Shown one piece after another: positions 6,838 through 7,922 of a stretch of 7,922 nucleotides of DNA. Made by a program: the position numbers and the translations under genes. Numbering within the stretch: the stretch's first letter is position 1; the number at the start of each line of letters is the position of its first letter. The notes under the pieces are model-generated. The model made no database searches, had not been told where the DNA came from, and saw only the letters and a program-made list of their open reading frames with translations. This stretch comes from Chloroflexota bacterium (lineage in GTDB: Bacteria; Chloroflexota; Limnocylindria; QHBO01): positions 1-7,922 of the forward strand of contig JAHWJN010000057.1 of assembly GCA_019348395.1 (NCBI GenBank). Reading direction: 5' to 3'.

Positions 6838-7167
6838 AGCGCCGACCCCGGGGCACCCCACTTTCGCCACAGCTACACGAAGGACCGCCGCGATCTCGTG
6901 ACGCGCCTGCGCCGGGTCGAGGGACAGGCCCGGGGGATCCAGCGACTGGTGGAGGAGGAGGCCTACTGTCTCGATGTGCTGCAGCAGGTGGAGGCCCTGA
7001 CCGCCGCGGCCGACGAGGTCGCCCTGCTGATCCTCGAGGATCACATCGACGGCTGCCTGGCGCATGCCATCGCGAGCGGCGAGGGCCGACCCTACGTGGA
7101 CGAGGTGATGACCGTCATGCGCCGCGCGCTCGGCCGGCGCGGATTACGGAGGACGGCGAAGGGCTGA
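6835..7167 (+). CDS. csoR: CsoR-type copper-sensing repressor
   Basis: This 110-residue protein is a DUF156 (CsoR/RcnR/FrmR) all-helical repressor. C45, H70 and C74 have exactly the C-x24-H-x3-C spacing of the Cu(I) ligands C36, H61 and C65 of Mycobacterium tuberculosis CsoR. The second-shell residues Y35 and E81 of that protein match Y44 and E90 here. RcnR, FrmR and CstR use different ligand sets, so Cu(I) is the best prediction. DNA-contacting Arg/Lys residues are typical: R22-27 region (TRLRRVEGQARGIQRL, 23-38) and the basic tail RRGLRRTAKG. Metal binding normally releases the repressor from DNA. The ATG at 6835 lies inside a CsoR-like inverted repeat and lacks a Shine-Dalgarno, suggesting autoregulation and a leaderless mRNA. 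No copper ATPase, chaperone or oxidase gene is adjacent: upstream is the divergent deacetylase/exporter pair and downstream is a convergent gene, so csoR is monocistronic here. Confidence 0.9.
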   Translation: MSADPGAPHFRHSYTKDRRDLVTRLRRVEGQARGIQRLVEEEAYCLDVLQQVEALTAAADEVALLILEDHIDGCLAHAIASGEGRPYVDEVMTVMRRALGRRGLRRTAKG

Positions 7168-7176
7168 CGTCGAAAT

Positions 7177-7209
7177 GGGAGTGCCGCAGGGGGGAACCAC
7201 GGCACTCCC
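7177..7209 (+). terminator. 10-bp stem-loop after csoR
   Basis: GGGAGTGCCG (7177-7186) pairs perfectly with CGGCACTCCC (7200-7209) around a 13-nt G-rich loop, starting 9 nt after the csoR stop. Its position between convergent genes suggests a transcription end, possibly for both directions. There is no T-run after it, so it is not a textbook intrinsic terminator. Its right arm can alternatively pair with GGGAGT at 7214-7219. Confidence 0.45.
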
Positions 7210-7225
7210 GCACGGGAGTCTACGC

Positions 7226-7246
7226 CTTGCTCGTTGGACGGGCAAG
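7226..7246. other. second stem-loop in the csoR downstream gap
   Basis: CTTGCTCG (7226-7233) pairs with CGGGCAAG (7239-7246) with one G-U pair and a TTGGA loop. It is enclosed by GGAGTC (7215-7220) and GACTCC (7258-7263), a perfect 6-bp outer pair. On the minus strand it starts about 19 nt after the stop of the following gene, so it may serve as that gene's 3' structure. No T-run follows on either strand. Confidence 0.4.
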
Positions 7247-7264
7247 CACTCCGTACGGACTCCA

Positions 7265-7922
7265 CTACTCGCCGAACATCGTCAGCTGCTCGCCGCCTCG
7301 TTCGATCAGCGGATCCAGCCCGAGCACCGGCTCGAGCCACTCCAGCCGGGCGCCATCGCGGCCGGAGAGCGTGTCCAGGTGCTGCCACTTCAGGACATGC
7401 CAGTTGCCGCGCTGCATCTCGTCGCGCAGCCACGGTGATCGCGCGAGCTTCAGCCGCAGCAGCTCAGCGCGTTCGGCCGGGATGACGAGGAAGCGCGCCT
7501 GCTGATCGTCCACCGGGATGCGGCGCCCCCGTCCCAGGACCGTGTCCCCCACCATGGCGGTCCACTCGACCTCGATCAGGAATGCGAGCTTGCCGCGCAC
7601 GTACCAGATGACGTCCACGGCCCCGAGCGCGTCGGCGGGCGCCCGCACGACGAGCGGCAGATAGACCCGGCGCTCCTCGTCGGTGAGCCGATCGGCGAGC
7701 CTGTGGCCGTCCACCGTGCGATCGTGCTCGCGCGAGGCCACCCAGGTGCGGAGTCCGAGCCGATGTCCGTAGTCGACGAGCGCGGCGATGGTGCTCGCGT
7801 GGTCCGCGGTCCGGGCCGCCAGGTCGTCCTCGGTCGCCAGGGACCCACGCTCGCCGACGCTGACGTAGGACGCCAGGCAGGCGCGCACCAGCTCCTCGTC
7901 CGGTGCCTGCAGGCCCGGAAAG
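7265..7922 (-). CDS. unrecognised, possibly nuclease-like protein, 5' part missing
   Basis: The frame is open from the right window edge to the TAG at 7265-7267; 218 residues are visible. A GTG at 7888 could serve as a start (207 residues), but the eleven codons before it (FPGLQAPDEEL) read as ordinary protein and continue past the edge, so I treat the gene as 5'-truncated. I do not recognise the family with certainty. Numbering from the GTG, the segment D92-V-I-W-Y-V-R-G-K-L-A-F-L-I-E106-V-E108-W-T resembles the core of PD-(D/E)xK nuclease-like domains that carry DVLW...EVE-T motifs, with Glu in place of the usual Lys. ARFLVIPAERAELLRLKLAR (131-150) would fit the following strand and helix. 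The C-terminus EQLTMFGE holds Q201-L-T-M-F205, close to the bacterial sliding-clamp binding pentapeptide QL(S/D)LF. There is no signal peptide or membrane segment in the visible part. A role in DNA processing is inference only. Confidence 0.7.
   Translation of the reverse strand, partial: FPGLQAPDEELVRACLASYVSVGERGSLATEDDLAARTADHASTIAALVDYGHRLGLRTWVASREHDRTVDGHRLADRLTDEERRVYLPLVVRAPADALGAVDVIWYVRGKLAFLIEVEWTAMVGDTVLGRGRRIPVDDQQARFLVIPAERAELLRLKLARSPWLRDEMQRGNWHVLKWQHLDTLSGRDGARLEWLEPVLGLDPLIERGGEQLTMFGE

Noticed and set aside
7214..7263. tRNA-like fold or small RNA gene
   Set aside because: The outer stem is only 6 bp, there are no T- or D-arm consensus bases and no anticodon arm, so it is treated as intergenic hairpins.

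Overview
The window is a 7.9 kb piece of a high-GC, densely coded bacterial chromosome. It carries eight protein-coding genes, two of them cut by the window edges, and shows no RNA genes, insertion sequences or phage genes. High GC, strong G/C preference at third codon positions, system II cytochrome c maturation, a DUF255 (YyaL-type) protein and a CsoR-type copper sensor fit an uncultured Chloroflexota or a related high-GC Terrabacteria lineage. That placement is inference; no marker gene fixes it.

Left part, plus strand (1-1720): the 3' end of a membrane-anchored zinc-ribbon protein, a CcsA/ResC-type haem handling protein and a YjbQ (UPF0047) protein lie 42 nt and 4 nt apart and look like one transcription unit. 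A YyaL protein (thioredoxin-like domain plus alpha/alpha barrel, 1727-3787) runs convergently, with only 6 nt between the two stop codons.

Middle (3788-4120): a 333 bp non-coding gap holds five short palindromic repeats, roughly GACCCGTGGGGCGGGTC, spaced 50-62 bp apart, plus several further hairpins. This is the least explained stretch of the window.

Right part: a PIG-L/LmbE deacetylase and a full-length ABC exporter half-transporter form a minus-strand pair joined by an ATGA overlap. Divergent from them, across 66 bp, is a csoR-like gene. Its protein keeps the Cu(I) ligands C-x24-H-x3-C and the second-shell Tyr and Glu. A perfect 7-bp inverted repeat overlaps its ATG; read on the minus strand its core is TACTGGGCGGCAGTA, one base from the TACT-G6-N-AGTA operator known for the related regulator RcnR. 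No copper pump or chaperone lies next to it, so its targets are unknown; the divergent deacetylase/exporter pair is one candidate. After a hairpin-rich gap (7168-7264), the window ends inside a minus-strand gene for an unrecognised protein with a nuclease-like D...EVE segment and a C-terminal QLTMF that resembles a sliding-clamp binding motif.

Nothing here is clearly a new defence or mobile system. The items most worth following up are the palindromic repeat array, the csoR operator arrangement and the edge-truncated possible nuclease.
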